21,198 bases of DNA. Origin: Thermohalobaculum sp050331395 (GTDB lineage Bacteria; Pseudomonadota; Alphaproteobacteria; Rhodobacterales; Rhodobacteraceae). The stretch covers positions 1 through 21,198 of the forward strand of contig JBHJGX010000013.1 of assembly GCA_050331395.1 (NCBI GenBank), written 5' to 3'. The translations under genes were made by a program, and so were the position numbers. Shown piece by piece: positions 1-7,531 of the stretch; position 1 is the first letter of the stretch; each line of letters begins with the position of its first letter. Below the pieces are notes generated by a model. It was given only the letters and a program-made list of their open reading frames with translations, was not told the DNA's origin and searched no databases.

Positions 1-183
1 ATGCTTGCCCCCTTTTTTTGGGCCCCCCCCCCCCCCCCCCCGGCGGGGGGCCCCGCCGGGGGGGGGGTGGCGGGGGTGGTGGCGGGCCCCGATCGGAAGG
101 GAGCCCGTGCCGCCAGGCACCGGCGACCGCGCGAAACCGCCGAGGACGGCCGAAACGCCCCGCACGCCGCGCGGCAGCCGCCC
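1..183. other. Contig-edge-like low-complexity stretch without a gene
   Basis: The first ~80 bases are long runs of C, G and T, including a C run of about 18 between a T run and a G run. This is unlike any other part of the window and looks like a contig end or unreliable base calls. Open frames cross it on the plus strand, but they encode only Pro/Gly/Arg-rich strings and continue as the antisense of the hydrolase gene, so I call no gene here. Confidence 0.6.
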
Positions 184-1119
184 TTAGCGGAGCGCCTCCA
201 CCAGAAACGCCAGCTGGCGGGCCCGCGCCTCCTGCGCCACCGGCAGGTCGTCGAACTGGTCGAACGCGTGGACCCCGCCCGGCACCACCATAAGATCCGC
301 CCGCCCCCCGGCCGCACGCAGCCGCGCTTCGAGAAAGAGGCTGTCATCGAGGAGCGGATCGGCCGTGCCGACGATGATGAGGACCGGCGGCAGCCCCGAC
401 AGATCGCCGAGGAGCGGCGATGCGGACGGATCGCCCCGATCGCCATCGCCCATCAGATTGCCCACGAACCAGTCGACCACGGGCGTGTTCAGCACCAGAT
501 ACCGCGTCCCCCAGTTCCTCAGCGACGGCGTGCCGCGCAGGTCGTACATCCCGTAAAGCAGCGTCGCCCCGTGGATCCGGTGAAAGTCCGTATGCCCGCG
601 GAGCCGCATCAGCGTGACGAGGGCGAGATGGGCGCCCGCGCTCTCGCCGCCGATGGCGACCGGTCCGGGGAAACTGTCGAGCACCCAGATCGCCGCCGCG
701 AGCGCATCCTCTCCACAGGCCGGCCAGCGATGCTCGGGCCCGAGGCGATATTCGACCGAAACCACCCGGGTGGCGGCGCCCGTGGCGATCCGCGCATTCG
801 CCCGGTCGTACTGTTCGGGCGCATTGAAGGTCCAGCCGCCGCCGTGCAGATGCATATAAGTTCGCCGTGGCGTACCGTTCGGCGGATCGGTCACCCGCAC
901 CCGCGCCCGACGCCCGTCGGCGCCCGGGATTTCGCGCCACCGCCCGCTGTCGCGCGGCCCGCCGAGGGGAAAGATCCCTTGCCCCGCCGCACGCAGTTGC
1001 CGCGTAAGCTCGACGGGCATTTCCTGGGGCGGCGCCGTCCCCTCGAGCAGCTTGGCGAGCTTGGCGTTGAAGAAAGCGGTCTCGCCGGTGATCGCGCTCG
1101 GGAGGTAAGGATTGCTCAT
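184..1119 (-). CDS. HSL-type alpha/beta hydrolase (esterase/lipase family)
   Basis: This is a 311-residue cytoplasmic hydrolase of the hormone-sensitive-lipase-like branch, expected to cleave carboxyl esters or a related small acyl substrate. Visible motifs are the oxyanion-hole HGGGW at residues 92-96, the nucleophile elbow GESAG with Ser160, a likely acid Asp254 in TADPL, and a likely catalytic His284 in GGVHAF. Spacing and length fit the family. The chosen start (MSNPYLPS) follows a weak GGGGTG-like ribosome site. The reading frame continues far upstream, but only as antisense of the oxidoreductase. It diverges from that oxidoreductase across 108 bp that must hold both promoters. The N-terminal region also resembles kynurenine-formamidase-type hydrolases, so the substrate is not assigned. 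Confidence 0.88.
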   Translation of the reverse strand: MSNPYLPSAITGETAFFNAKLAKLLEGTAPPQEMPVELTRQLRAAGQGIFPLGGPRDSGRWREIPGADGRRARVRVTDPPNGTPRRTYMHLHGGGWTFNAPEQYDRANARIATGAATRVVSVEYRLGPEHRWPACGEDALAAAIWVLDSFPGPVAIGGESAGAHLALVTLMRLRGHTDFHRIHGATLLYGMYDLRGTPSLRNWGTRYLVLNTPVVDWFVGNLMGDGDRGDPSASPLLGDLSGLPPVLIIVGTADPLLDDSLFLEARLRAAGGRADLMVVPGGVHAFDQFDDLPVAQEARARQLAFLVEALR

Positions 1120-1227
1120 CGGTCTGCCACGCGCACCCCTGGTCACGCCCCCGGTGTTCGCGCGAAACCTCGGGTGTCCGCAAGCCCTTTCCGCGCGGAC
1201 CGGCGAACGGGACGAAGGAGACGACGG

Positions 1228-2175
1228 ATGGACGGGATTGCGGTGATCGGCGCGGGCTTGGCAGGGCTCGCTGCTGCGGCGGCGCTCGCGGCGGCGGGAC
1301 GGCGGGTTGCCGTCATCGAGAAGAGCCGCGGGCTCGGCGGGCGGCTTGCCACCCGACGCCGGAGCGGGATGCCGGTCTTCGACCACGGCGCGCCCTCGGT
1401 CATCGGAACCGGCGGCTTCGCGGACGCCCTCGCGGACTGGGAAGATCTGGGCGCGGCCGCGCCATGGGGCGACGGGCATGTGGGCCTGCCGGGGATGAGC
1501 GGGCTCGTGAAACCGCTCGCCGAGGGGCTCGACCTGCGGACCGAGACCGAAATCCACCAGCTCTCCGCCGCGGCGCCCGGGGCCGGCCCGGGCTGGCGGC
1601 TCGTCGACGGGGCGGGCGGCGTTGTCGAGGCAGAGACGCTTCTCCTTGCGATCCCGAGCGTGCAGGCCAGCCGTCTGCTTGCGGGCGTCGCCGAGGTGCC
1701 GGGGCTCGCGGAGGTCGCCATGACGCCTATGCTCACACTGATGGCCGGGTTCCCGGAGCCTCTCGGGCTGCCCGACCGGATCGAGGGCGACGGCGCGCCG
1801 CTCGCCACTGCCGTGCGAAACGGCGCCAAACCCGGGCGCGACCCGACCCAGGAGGCCTGGGTCGTTCATGCGGGCGCCGACTGGAGCCGGGCGCATCTCG
1901 AGGACTTGGACGGCGCGCGCACTGCCCTCCTCCGGGCGCTTGGGGAGCTTGCGGGCGCCGCACTCCCGCCGGCCGATCCGGTGATGATGCACCGCTGGCG
2001 ATATGCGTTCGCGGAACGGCCGCTCGGCCGGGCTTGCCATTGGGACCCGACCGCGCGGCTCGGGCTTTGCGGCGACTGGTGTCACCGGGCCGAACTCAGC
2101 GGCGGGCTCTCCCGGGGGGCCGAGGCGGCCTTCGAGAGCGGACGGGCCCTCGCGGAGGCCGTCCTGGCCGCGTGA
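1228..2175 (+). CDS. Renalase-like NAD(P)/FAD-dependent oxidoreductase
   Basis: This is a 315-residue flavoprotein of the renalase/COG3380 type within the amine-oxidase superfamily. The N-terminus carries the Rossmann dinucleotide motif GAGLAGLAAA (residues 8-17), then an acidic strand end (VIEKSRGLGGR) that binds the FAD ribose and pyrophosphate. Near the C-terminus are HRWRYA and CGDWCHR, followed by a GGLSRGAEAAFESG segment, which is the usual FAD-closing region. No signal peptide or membrane segment is seen. The ATG is preceded by AAGGAG at 1215-1220 with 7 nt spacing, which fixes the start despite a much longer upstream frame. Bacterial renalases oxidise aberrant reduced nicotinamide isomers, but the substrate here cannot be read from sequence. 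Confidence 0.88.
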   Translation: MDGIAVIGAGLAGLAAAAALAAAGRRVAVIEKSRGLGGRLATRRRSGMPVFDHGAPSVIGTGGFADALADWEDLGAAAPWGDGHVGLPGMSGLVKPLAEGLDLRTETEIHQLSAAAPGAGPGWRLVDGAGGVVEAETLLLAIPSVQASRLLAGVAEVPGLAEVAMTPMLTLMAGFPEPLGLPDRIEGDGAPLATAVRNGAKPGRDPTQEAWVVHAGADWSRAHLEDLDGARTALLRALGELAGAALPPADPVMMHRWRYAFAERPLGRACHWDPTARLGLCGDWCHRAELSGGLSRGAEAAFESGRALAEAVLAA

Positions 2176-2238
2176 GCGTCCCAACGTCGGCTCCGACTGG
2201 ACGGGGTGCGGCCTGCTGTGGCACCGGGATCGGGCCAT

Positions 2239-2323
2239 GGCCCCATGGCGAAACTGGTAGACGCACGGGACTTAAAATCCCGGGCCTTCGGGCGTGTCGG
2301 TTCGAGTCCGACTGGGGCCACCA
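2239..2323 (+). tRNA. tRNA-Leu (anticodon UAA), CCA encoded
   Basis: This is an 85-nt class II tRNA. The acceptor strands GGCCCCA (2239-2245) and TGGGGCC (2313-2319) pair fully, followed by discriminator A2320 and an encoded CCA at 2321-2323. The anticodon stem CGGGA/TCCCG encloses loop CTTAAAA with anticodon TAA at 2273-2275. A long variable arm (GGCCTTCGGGC region) and T-arm GTCGG-TTCGAGT-CCGAC complete the fold. The long variable arm, A discriminator and UAA anticodon identify leucine. No intact copy of its 3' end is repeated elsewhere in the window, so there is no sign that it served as an integration site here. Confidence 0.97.
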
Positions 2324-2342
2324 TCCGGACGGGTCGGGGGGC

Positions 2343-2372
2343 AAAAAGGGGCCCCGGATCTTCCGGGACCCC
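2343..2372 (-). terminator. Rho-independent terminator of the RTX gene
   Basis: Read on the minus strand, an 11-step GC-rich stem (2372-2362 with 2358-2348, one C/A mismatch) with a 3-nt loop is followed directly by TTTTT (2347-2343). It lies 38 nt past the RTX stop codon. It also separates the RTX transcript from the convergent tRNA gene. No T run follows the hairpin on the plus strand, so it should act only for the RTX gene. Confidence 0.8.
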
Positions 2373-2410
2373 GCGCGAGGGGACGGGCGTCGATCCGCAT
2401 CGGACCGGGA

Positions 2411-3928
2411 TCAGAAGACGAACTCGATCTCGTTCAGCTCGATGCCCGCATGGCCGATCAGGATGATATGGTCCTGCCCGACAACCAGCGTGGCGCTGCC
2501 GTCCGGCGAATAGATATAGAGGTCGTCGATCTCCATCGCCTGGCGGTGCTCGGAGAGGTCGATCACGTCGAGGTCCGGCTCGAACCCGAAGATATTGTCG
2601 CGCCCGAAGCCTTCGTAGAACACGAAGACGTCCTGCCAGCCGTCGCCCTCGTTTTGCTCGAGATGCGAGCGGCCCTCCGCAAGCGCGATCAGGTCGTCGG
2701 TTTCGCCGTCGCCCTCGGAGATGAAGGTATCCCGGCCGATGTTGCCGATCAGCACATCGAGGCCCGTGCCGCCGTTCAGCGTATCGTTGCCGGCGCCGCC
2801 CTCGAGCGTGTCGAGGCCTTCCTCGCCGTTCAGCAGGTCGTTGCCGCGCCCGCCGTCGATCCGGTCGTCGCCCTCGCGCCCCTCTATCCGGTCGTCGGAG
2901 CCGAGGCCTTTCAGCACGTTCGCGCCGTCATTGCCGCGGATCAGATCGTCCCAATCGGTGCCGGTTGCGTTGGCGATGCCGCTGAAGAGGTCGATCTTGC
3001 CCGCCCCGATGGCGTAACCGAGGGTGAGGTCCACCGTGATCCCGGCCGCCTCGGCCACACCGTAGTCGGAGTAATCGAGCGTATCGGGGCCCGCGCCGCC
3101 CGTGATCCGGTCCGAGCCTGTCCCCGGGGCAATGAGGTAGCCGGCCCCCGTGCCGCCGCTCGCGTCGATGGTGTCGTTGCCCGCGTTGCCCATCAGGACC
3201 CCGCCCTCGCCCGTGCCGACGATCAGGTCGTCGCCCTCGCCGCCGACAACGGTGTCGACACCGCTGCCCGAGAAGATCGTGTCGTCGCCGCCCCGACCGG
3301 CGAGCATGTCGTTCAGACCGCCGCCATCGATGTGGTTGGCGTCCTCCGACCCGTACAGGGCGTCCGACGAGGGCGTCCCGCGGACATCCTCGAACCCGTC
3401 GGCGCGGCTGCGGAAGTTACGGGGATCCGCGACATGATCCTCGTAATCGAGGAGGTCGAGGGTATCGACGCTCAAGAGCCGGCCGCCTGGGGTATAGAGC
3501 ACATCATGCGTGCCGGATTCCAGATCTACGGCGCGGCTGTAATCCAACTCACTTCCTCCGCGTTTTCTCATCCGCGTCGCGTTGGAGGCGACAAAGAGGT
3601 CTCGGCCGGTGCCGCCGTCGGCGTCGTCGCCCTCGTCGGCGCGGATGACGTCGTTGCCGGCGCCGCCCAAGAGCGTATCGTTGAACTTCCAGCCATGGTC
3701 CTCGCCGTTCAGCACGTCGTCGCCGTCCCCGCCGATCAGCAGATCGTCGCCTTTGTCACCGAACAGCGTGTCGTTATCCGCGCCGCCGTCGAGCGTGTCG
3801 TCGATCCGGCCGCCGCGGAGGTGGTCGTCGCCGGCGAGGCCGACGAGGTTGTTGTTGAGCTGGATGCTTAGGAAGGTGCGGGCGTCGAGGGTGTCGTTGC
3901 CGTTCGTGCCGGTGCGTTTGAAGGCCAT
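2411..3928 (-). CDS. RTX (hemolysin-type) calcium-binding repeat protein
   Basis: This is a 505-residue acidic protein built mostly of glycine/aspartate nonapeptides of the GGxGxDxUx type. Clear repeat blocks lie near residues 30-108 and 184-284 and again at 323-400, with many GGAGNDTL and GEGDD units that form calcium-binding parallel beta-rolls. A repeat-poor insert (about 110-183) and a repeat-free C-terminal ~100 residues ending IELNEIEFVF resemble the uncleaved C-terminal signal of type I secreted proteins. No Sec signal peptide is present. The ATG has GAGGAG 7-8 nt upstream on the minus strand. No recognisable catalytic domain (protease, lipase) is seen, and no ABC/HlyD/TolC secretion genes lie nearby, so it would use an exporter encoded elsewhere. 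It may be an extracellular or surface-layer-like adhesive protein, which is inference. Confidence 0.9.
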   Translation of the reverse strand: MAFKRTGTNGNDTLDARTFLSIQLNNNLVGLAGDDHLRGGRIDDTLDGGADNDTLFGDKGDDLLIGGDGDDVLNGEDHGWKFNDTLLGGAGNDVIRADEGDDADGGTGRDLFVASNATRMRKRGGSELDYSRAVDLESGTHDVLYTPGGRLLSVDTLDLLDYEDHVADPRNFRSRADGFEDVRGTPSSDALYGSEDANHIDGGGLNDMLAGRGGDDTIFSGSGVDTVVGGEGDDLIVGTGEGGVLMGNAGNDTIDASGGTGAGYLIAPGTGSDRITGGAGPDTLDYSDYGVAEAAGITVDLTLGYAIGAGKIDLFSGIANATGTDWDDLIRGNDGANVLKGLGSDDRIEGREGDDRIDGGRGNDLLNGEEGLDTLEGGAGNDTLNGGTGLDVLIGNIGRDTFISEGDGETDDLIALAEGRSHLEQNEGDGWQDVFVFYEGFGRDNIFGFEPDLDVIDLSEHRQAMEIDDLYIYSPDGSATLVVGQDHIILIGHAGIELNEIEFVF

Positions 3929-4119
3929 CGTTCCGTCTCCTCGTTTCTCCGGAGGCGGCATCGGCCGCCCCGCTGTGCTGAGGAACCCAACCGACCGAAT
4001 TGACGATGTTTCGGGATCGGGCGTGCCAAGGAGGCAAGCGCCGCGGCGCGGCGTCGAGCGCGGCGCGAAGCCGATCGGGTGGGAGGGCAAGGATTGGCCC
4101 GCCAGTGCGGGCGGCAGGG

Positions 4120-6357
4120 TCAGGCGGGCGCGGGACCGGCCACGTCGGTCGCGGCCTCGGCGGCGGCGCCTGCGATCCGCTGGGCGGCGTCCGCGGGCAA
4201 CCCTTGGGTGTCGCCGTCGATCTTCACGCGGACTTCCTTACGAGCGAAATGGATTCCGGCTTCCTCGAAGGTCTGCTGCACGCGCGCATAGATCTCCTTA
4301 CGAAGGACCCATTGCCGGCCCGGTTTCGCCATGAATTTACCACGGATGACGATGCCGACATCGTCGACCTCGAGCACGCCCTGGCTTTTGAACGGCTGCA
4401 AAAAATCGTCGCGGAACCGTTCGTCTTCGATCATGTCCTGGCCTATCCGCTTAAAGAGTTTCTTGACCTTGTTGAGGTCCGTGTCGAACGGCACGGTAAA
4501 TCGTAATTTCATGATCACCCAATCGCGGGAGTAGTTGGTGAGCTTGGGGATCGTGCCGAAGGGGATCGTGTGCACCGGCCCCTCGTGATGGCGCAATTGG
4601 AGCGACCGGATCGAGATTTTCTCGACCGTGCCGTAGGTCCCGTCGACTTCGACATATTCGCCGATCCGGAACGCGTCGTCGACCAGGAAGAAAATGCCCG
4701 AGACGATGTCGGCCACGAGCTTCTGGGCACCGAAGCCGACCGCGAGCCCGACGATGCCGGCCCCGGCGAGAAGCGGCGTGATATTCACCCCGAGCGTGCC
4801 GAGGGCGATGAGGATCGTGAGCACCAGCACCGTCGCCTGCAGCGCCCAGCTGACGAGCGGCAGCACGGTCGAGAGCCGCGACCCGCCGACGCCGCCGCCC
4901 TCGCCGCCGCCCGGTTCCTCCGGGTCGGGAGCCTCCGCCTCCGCCTCGCCGGAGAGGATCCGGTTGATGTAGATCCGGGCGGCCTCCCAGACGATGTAGC
5001 CGACGCCGAGCACCAGGAAGGTCTCGATCAGCCGCCCGGTGAGCTGGGCACCGAGCCCGGCCGAGGCGAGCTCCGGCAGGCTGACATCCCAGAGCCGCGT
5101 GATGATGAAAAGCACCGCGAAGGCGCCGAGCACCCGGCCGATCCGCACATAGCCCGCCCGCGCGTCCGCATCCGCCTTGGCCGCGAGCGCGCCGGTGCCC
5201 TCCATCGGCGGCAGGAAATGCATCACCGCCCACCGGATCAGCCGGTCGAGAAGCGGCGCCACGATCAGGAGCCCGAGCGTCAGCTGGAGGCGATTGTCGA
5301 CGAGATGCCAACGCTCGAGCCCTGTCAGGGTCTGCAAAAGCGCCCAGAACCCGATGACGAGCGCGATCGCATAGACGGGATAGGCACGTACGAGCCAGGC
5401 TTCGGTCGGGGTGTCGCCGCGGACGCCGAGCGCCTGGACGAGGCCCGATCTGCACCGCCAGATTACCGCCGCGAGGAAAATCGCGTTGACGGTCGCAAGC
5501 CAGAAGCCGATCCGGATCTCGGAAAGATCGACCCCGTGTCCGCCCAAAAAGCTGAGGATATAGGCCCGGAGCCCGACGAGGACGGCAAACACAACGAGGC
5601 CCCAGTGCAGGCGCCGGGCGGAGGCGTCGTCCATCTCGACGAGGCGGAGATCCGGGCGATCGGGCACAAGCGCGAAGCGCGTCGCCGCATGGACGAGCTT
5701 GCCGTAGAGGACCGGCAATTTGACGAAGAAATAGAGCACCTGATAGCTGATCGGCTCGGGCGGGTGCGCGAGGCTGACGACCGCCCAGGCGGTACCGAGA
5801 AAGACCGCGGCGCCGCTCGCCTCCACGGCCAAGCGATGCGCGAGAAAGCGGAGCTGCGCAGAGAGCGGGACGCCGCCCGAGACGGTTGGAAGCCGCTTGG
5901 GCTGAGGCAGAATGGCGGCAAAGGCGCGTTCGACCGCCCAGGCGGCGCCGAGCGCGAGGGCCAGGACCGCGAGGAGGTGCAGCGTCCCGGCAAACTCGCG
6001 CGGCGCATAAAAGCTTCCGAGCCCCTCGCCGACCCCCTTGGGCAGATTGGGCGCCGCCTCGAGCGCGAGGCGGAGGGCGTTGGCGAACCCGCTGATCGCA
6101 TCCGCGGCGAGGACTTCGAGCTCGGCCAAACTGTCCGGTGCTTCGGTCTCGGCGGTCTCGAGCCGGGAGAGGAGCAGCGCCCTCACCTCCCGGTCCGACA
6201 GGCGCGCGATCGCCGCTTCGGCGGTGTCGCGGGAGGAGAGATCGACCTGCGGCGGGCCCGGCTCCGCGGTCTCGAACGACCCGGTCGGCAGGGGTTGCGC
6301 CGGCAGATGCCCGCCGGCGACCAGGAGACAGACGACCAGGAAGATAAAGCGGGTCAT
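4120..6357 (-). CDS. MscS-family mechanosensitive ion channel
   Basis: This is a 745-residue inner-membrane channel that should open under membrane tension to release solutes on osmotic downshock. Residues 1-20 form a signal peptide, followed by a ~100-residue helical periplasmic region. Several membrane segments follow between about 123 and 520. The MscS core starts near 495. The pore-lining TM3 is the glycine/alanine-rich segment 520-545 (PLLAGAGIVGLAVGFGAQ), then VADIVSGIFFLVDD and the beta domain with VDGTYGTVEKISIRS (571-585) and IPFGTIPKLTNYSRDW. The C-terminal alpha/beta vestibule runs to about 715 and is followed by an Ala-rich tail. It is much longer than E. coli MscS (286 residues) and resembles the larger, multi-helix members. 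A flexible Glu/Pro/Gly linker (470-492) precedes the core. The start has an AGGAT-like ribosome site. Confidence 0.92.
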   Translation of the reverse strand: MTRFIFLVVCLLVAGGHLPAQPLPTGSFETAEPGPPQVDLSSRDTAEAAIARLSDREVRALLLSRLETAETEAPDSLAELEVLAADAISGFANALRLALEAAPNLPKGVGEGLGSFYAPREFAGTLHLLAVLALALGAAWAVERAFAAILPQPKRLPTVSGGVPLSAQLRFLAHRLAVEASGAAVFLGTAWAVVSLAHPPEPISYQVLYFFVKLPVLYGKLVHAATRFALVPDRPDLRLVEMDDASARRLHWGLVVFAVLVGLRAYILSFLGGHGVDLSEIRIGFWLATVNAIFLAAVIWRCRSGLVQALGVRGDTPTEAWLVRAYPVYAIALVIGFWALLQTLTGLERWHLVDNRLQLTLGLLIVAPLLDRLIRWAVMHFLPPMEGTGALAAKADADARAGYVRIGRVLGAFAVLFIITRLWDVSLPELASAGLGAQLTGRLIETFLVLGVGYIVWEAARIYINRILSGEAEAEAPDPEEPGGGEGGGVGGSRLSTVLPLVSWALQATVLVLTILIALGTLGVNITPLLAGAGIVGLAVGFGAQKLVADIVSGIFFLVDDAFRIGEYVEVDGTYGTVEKISIRSLQLRHHEGPVHTIPFGTIPKLTNYSRDWVIMKLRFTVPFDTDLNKVKKLFKRIGQDMIEDERFRDDFLQPFKSQGVLEVDDVGIVIRGKFMAKPGRQWVLRKEIYARVQQTFEEAGIHFARKEVRVKIDGDTQGLPADAAQRIAGAAAEAATDVAGPAPA

Positions 6358-6588
6358 GGGCGATCCTACCGTGGGGCGGCCTGAGCATAGGCCAGGGCGA
6401 GGCGCGATGGCAAAGCGGCAAAGGCCACCGCTCCCGCGTCTGCGATCCCGCTCGCGACGATCCGGGGGGCGGTTGGCGGCGATTGTTTCACCTGCCTCAT
6501 TTCGTCTCGCGCAGACGTGAGGGGGCGACAGTCGAGTTCATTTGTGATGCATCTCGAGGGTGCGTAGATGTTTCGCGGAAGGCGCGGC

Positions 6589-6605
6589 CCGAACGCCGCG
6601 TTCGG
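6589..6605. promoter_or_regulatory. Perfect inverted repeat in the leader of the YHS-buf operon
   Basis: CCGAACGCCGCGTTCGG is a 7-bp perfect inverted repeat around a 3-nt spacer. It ends 7 nt before the GAGGAGG ribosome site (6613-6619) of the first gene in the operon. It could be an operator for a dimeric repressor or an RNA hairpin just ahead of the ribosome site that tunes translation. The divergent 267-bp gap to the channel gene must also hold both promoters; I could not identify a convincing -35/-10 pair. Confidence 0.4.
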
Positions 6606-6624
6606 AACTTTCGAGGAGGCACAT

Positions 6625-7170
6625 ATGAAGGTTCGCACGTTTCTGATCGGGTCGCTGTCGGCCATCGCGTTGTCGACCGCGGCGCTGGCCGGCCCGCAAT
6701 ATGTCGACGAGACGGGCTACGCCCTCTCGGGTTACGACACCGTCGCCTACTGGTCGCTCGAGCAGAACCCGGTGGGCGAGCCGCAGACCCCGGCCGTGCG
6801 CGGCGACGCGCGCTTCACCGCCGAGTGGAACGGGGCGACCTGGGCCTTCGCGAGCGCCGAGAACCGCGACCTCTTCATCGCTGATCCGGAGCGCTATGCG
6901 CCGGAATATGACGGCCACTGCGCCTACGGCGTCGCCCAGGGCGGCAAGGTCCCGGCAAACCCGAACCTTTGGCGCATCGTCGACGACAAGCTTTACGTGA
7001 ACATCACCCCCACGGTCGTCGGTTTCTGGGAGGAGAACATCTCCGGCCTGATCGGCGATGCCGAGACCAAGTGGAGCGGCCTCGAGTCCAACCCGGCGTC
7101 GGACCGGAGTTGGACCTCGATCAACGACAACGACGGCACCTACACGGCCGTCGGCCCGATCACCGAGTAA
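6625..7170 (+). CDS. Secreted YHS-domain protein, first gene of the bufferin operon
   Basis: This is a 181-residue protein with a Sec signal peptide (MKVRTFLIGSLSAIALSTAALA, cleavage likely before GPQ) and so periplasmic. It belongs to the family annotated as YHS-domain (seleno)proteins. It shows GYDTVAYW (36-43), then a FTAEWNGATWAFAS strand region, a DPERYAPEYDGHCAYGVAQG segment with Cys99 at the position where some relatives carry selenocysteine, and LWRIVDDKLYVN. YHS domains are often found in metal-handling proteins and several bind copper. The ATG has an ideal GAGGAGG at 6613-6619. The gene ends 29 nt before bufA, in the same direction and with no terminator between, so co-transcription with the bufferin genes is likely. 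The last ~45 residues after the YHS core have no feature I recognise. A metal role is inference from domain and neighbours. Confidence 0.87.
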   Translation: MKVRTFLIGSLSAIALSTAALAGPQYVDETGYALSGYDTVAYWSLEQNPVGEPQTPAVRGDARFTAEWNGATWAFASAENRDLFIADPERYAPEYDGHCAYGVAQGGKVPANPNLWRIVDDKLYVNITPTVVGFWEENISGLIGDAETKWSGLESNPASDRSWTSINDNDGTYTAVGPITE

Positions 7171-7199
7171 GACGTCAGCCCAATCTAAGGAGATATCCC

Positions 7200-7517
7200 A
7201 TGGCCAATACCAACGCCCTCGTCCTCGCCGGTGCCGTCGCCACCGCGCTCGCCGCCGCCCAGTCGACCCCCGCCGCCGCGCAGGGCAAAGAAAAGTGCTA
7301 CGGCATCTCGCTCGCCGGTCAAAACGACTGCGCCGCCGGCCCGGGCACGACCTGTGCGGGCACCTCGACCATCGACTACCAGGGCAATGCCTGGACGCTG
7401 GTTCCGAAAGGCGATTGCGTGAAATACGGCGTCGAAGAAGAGACGGCCGAATTCGAGCTGCCGGGCGACCGCACGGGCTCGCTCGAAGAGCTCGAACGCG
7501 ACCTTCCCGAGGCCTGA
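7200..7517 (+). CDS. bufA1: Bufferin precursor peptide (DUF2282, BufA1-type)
   Basis: This is a 105-residue precursor of a ribosomally made, post-translationally modified metallophore. A Sec signal peptide occupies about residues 1-28 (cleavage near STPAAAQ). The core has four cysteines, Cys33 (EKCYGI), Cys44 (QNDCAAG), Cys52 (TTCAGTS) and Cys73 (PKGDCVKYG), plus the family motif DYQGNAWTLVPKG. In studied bufferins the MNIO enzyme converts core cysteines to thiooxazole-type groups and the secreted product binds copper. The same family is called gigP in Cupriavidus. The EGKCG repeats of the HvfA subtype are absent, so this is the BufA1 type. The last ~30 residues form an acidic tail (GVEEETAEFE and SLEELERDLPEA). 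The ribosome site TAAGGAGAT (7186-7194) is the strongest in the window, fitting a precursor needed in excess over its enzymes. Confidence 0.94.
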   Translation: MANTNALVLAGAVATALAAAQSTPAAAQGKEKCYGISLAGQNDCAAGPGTTCAGTSTIDYQGNAWTLVPKGDCVKYGVEEETAEFELPGDRTGSLEELERDLPEA

Positions 7518-7531
7518 GGCGCCGCGCGCCC

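Noticed and set aside
1..1227. Long open plus-strand frame upstream of the FAD oxidoreductase, as an N-terminal extension
   Set aside because: It is the antisense of a hydrolase with complete catalytic motifs, reads as low-complexity Pro/Arg peptide, and the real ATG at 1228 has an ideal AAGGAG.
2186..2200. GTCGG...TCCGACTGG upstream of tRNA-Leu as a partial tRNA duplicate or attachment site
   Set aside because: It shares only 5 + 9 bases with the T-arm region, which is too short and divided to call a repeat; no integrase is nearby.
2294..3871. 525-residue open frame on the plus strand opposite the RTX gene
   Set aside because: The minus strand shows unmistakable RTX repeats with a good ribosome site and a terminator. 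The plus frame is a Val/Ala/Asp-rich shadow of the repeats and overlaps the tRNA.
3582..4334. 250-residue plus-strand frame across the RTX start and MscS end
   Set aside because: It spans two minus-strand genes, is Ser/Pro/Arg-rich and has no recognisable domain or ribosome site.
4570..6384. 604-residue frame opposite the MscS channel gene
   Set aside because: It is a charged Arg/Glu/Asp-rich antisense product without domains; the minus strand has a clear MscS core and signal peptide.
7200..7517. BufA as an EGKCG-type (HvfA) precursor or methanobactin precursor
   Set aside because: It has no EGKCG repeats; the four-cysteine pattern with AWTLVPKG and a Sec signal match the BufA1/DUF2282 type.
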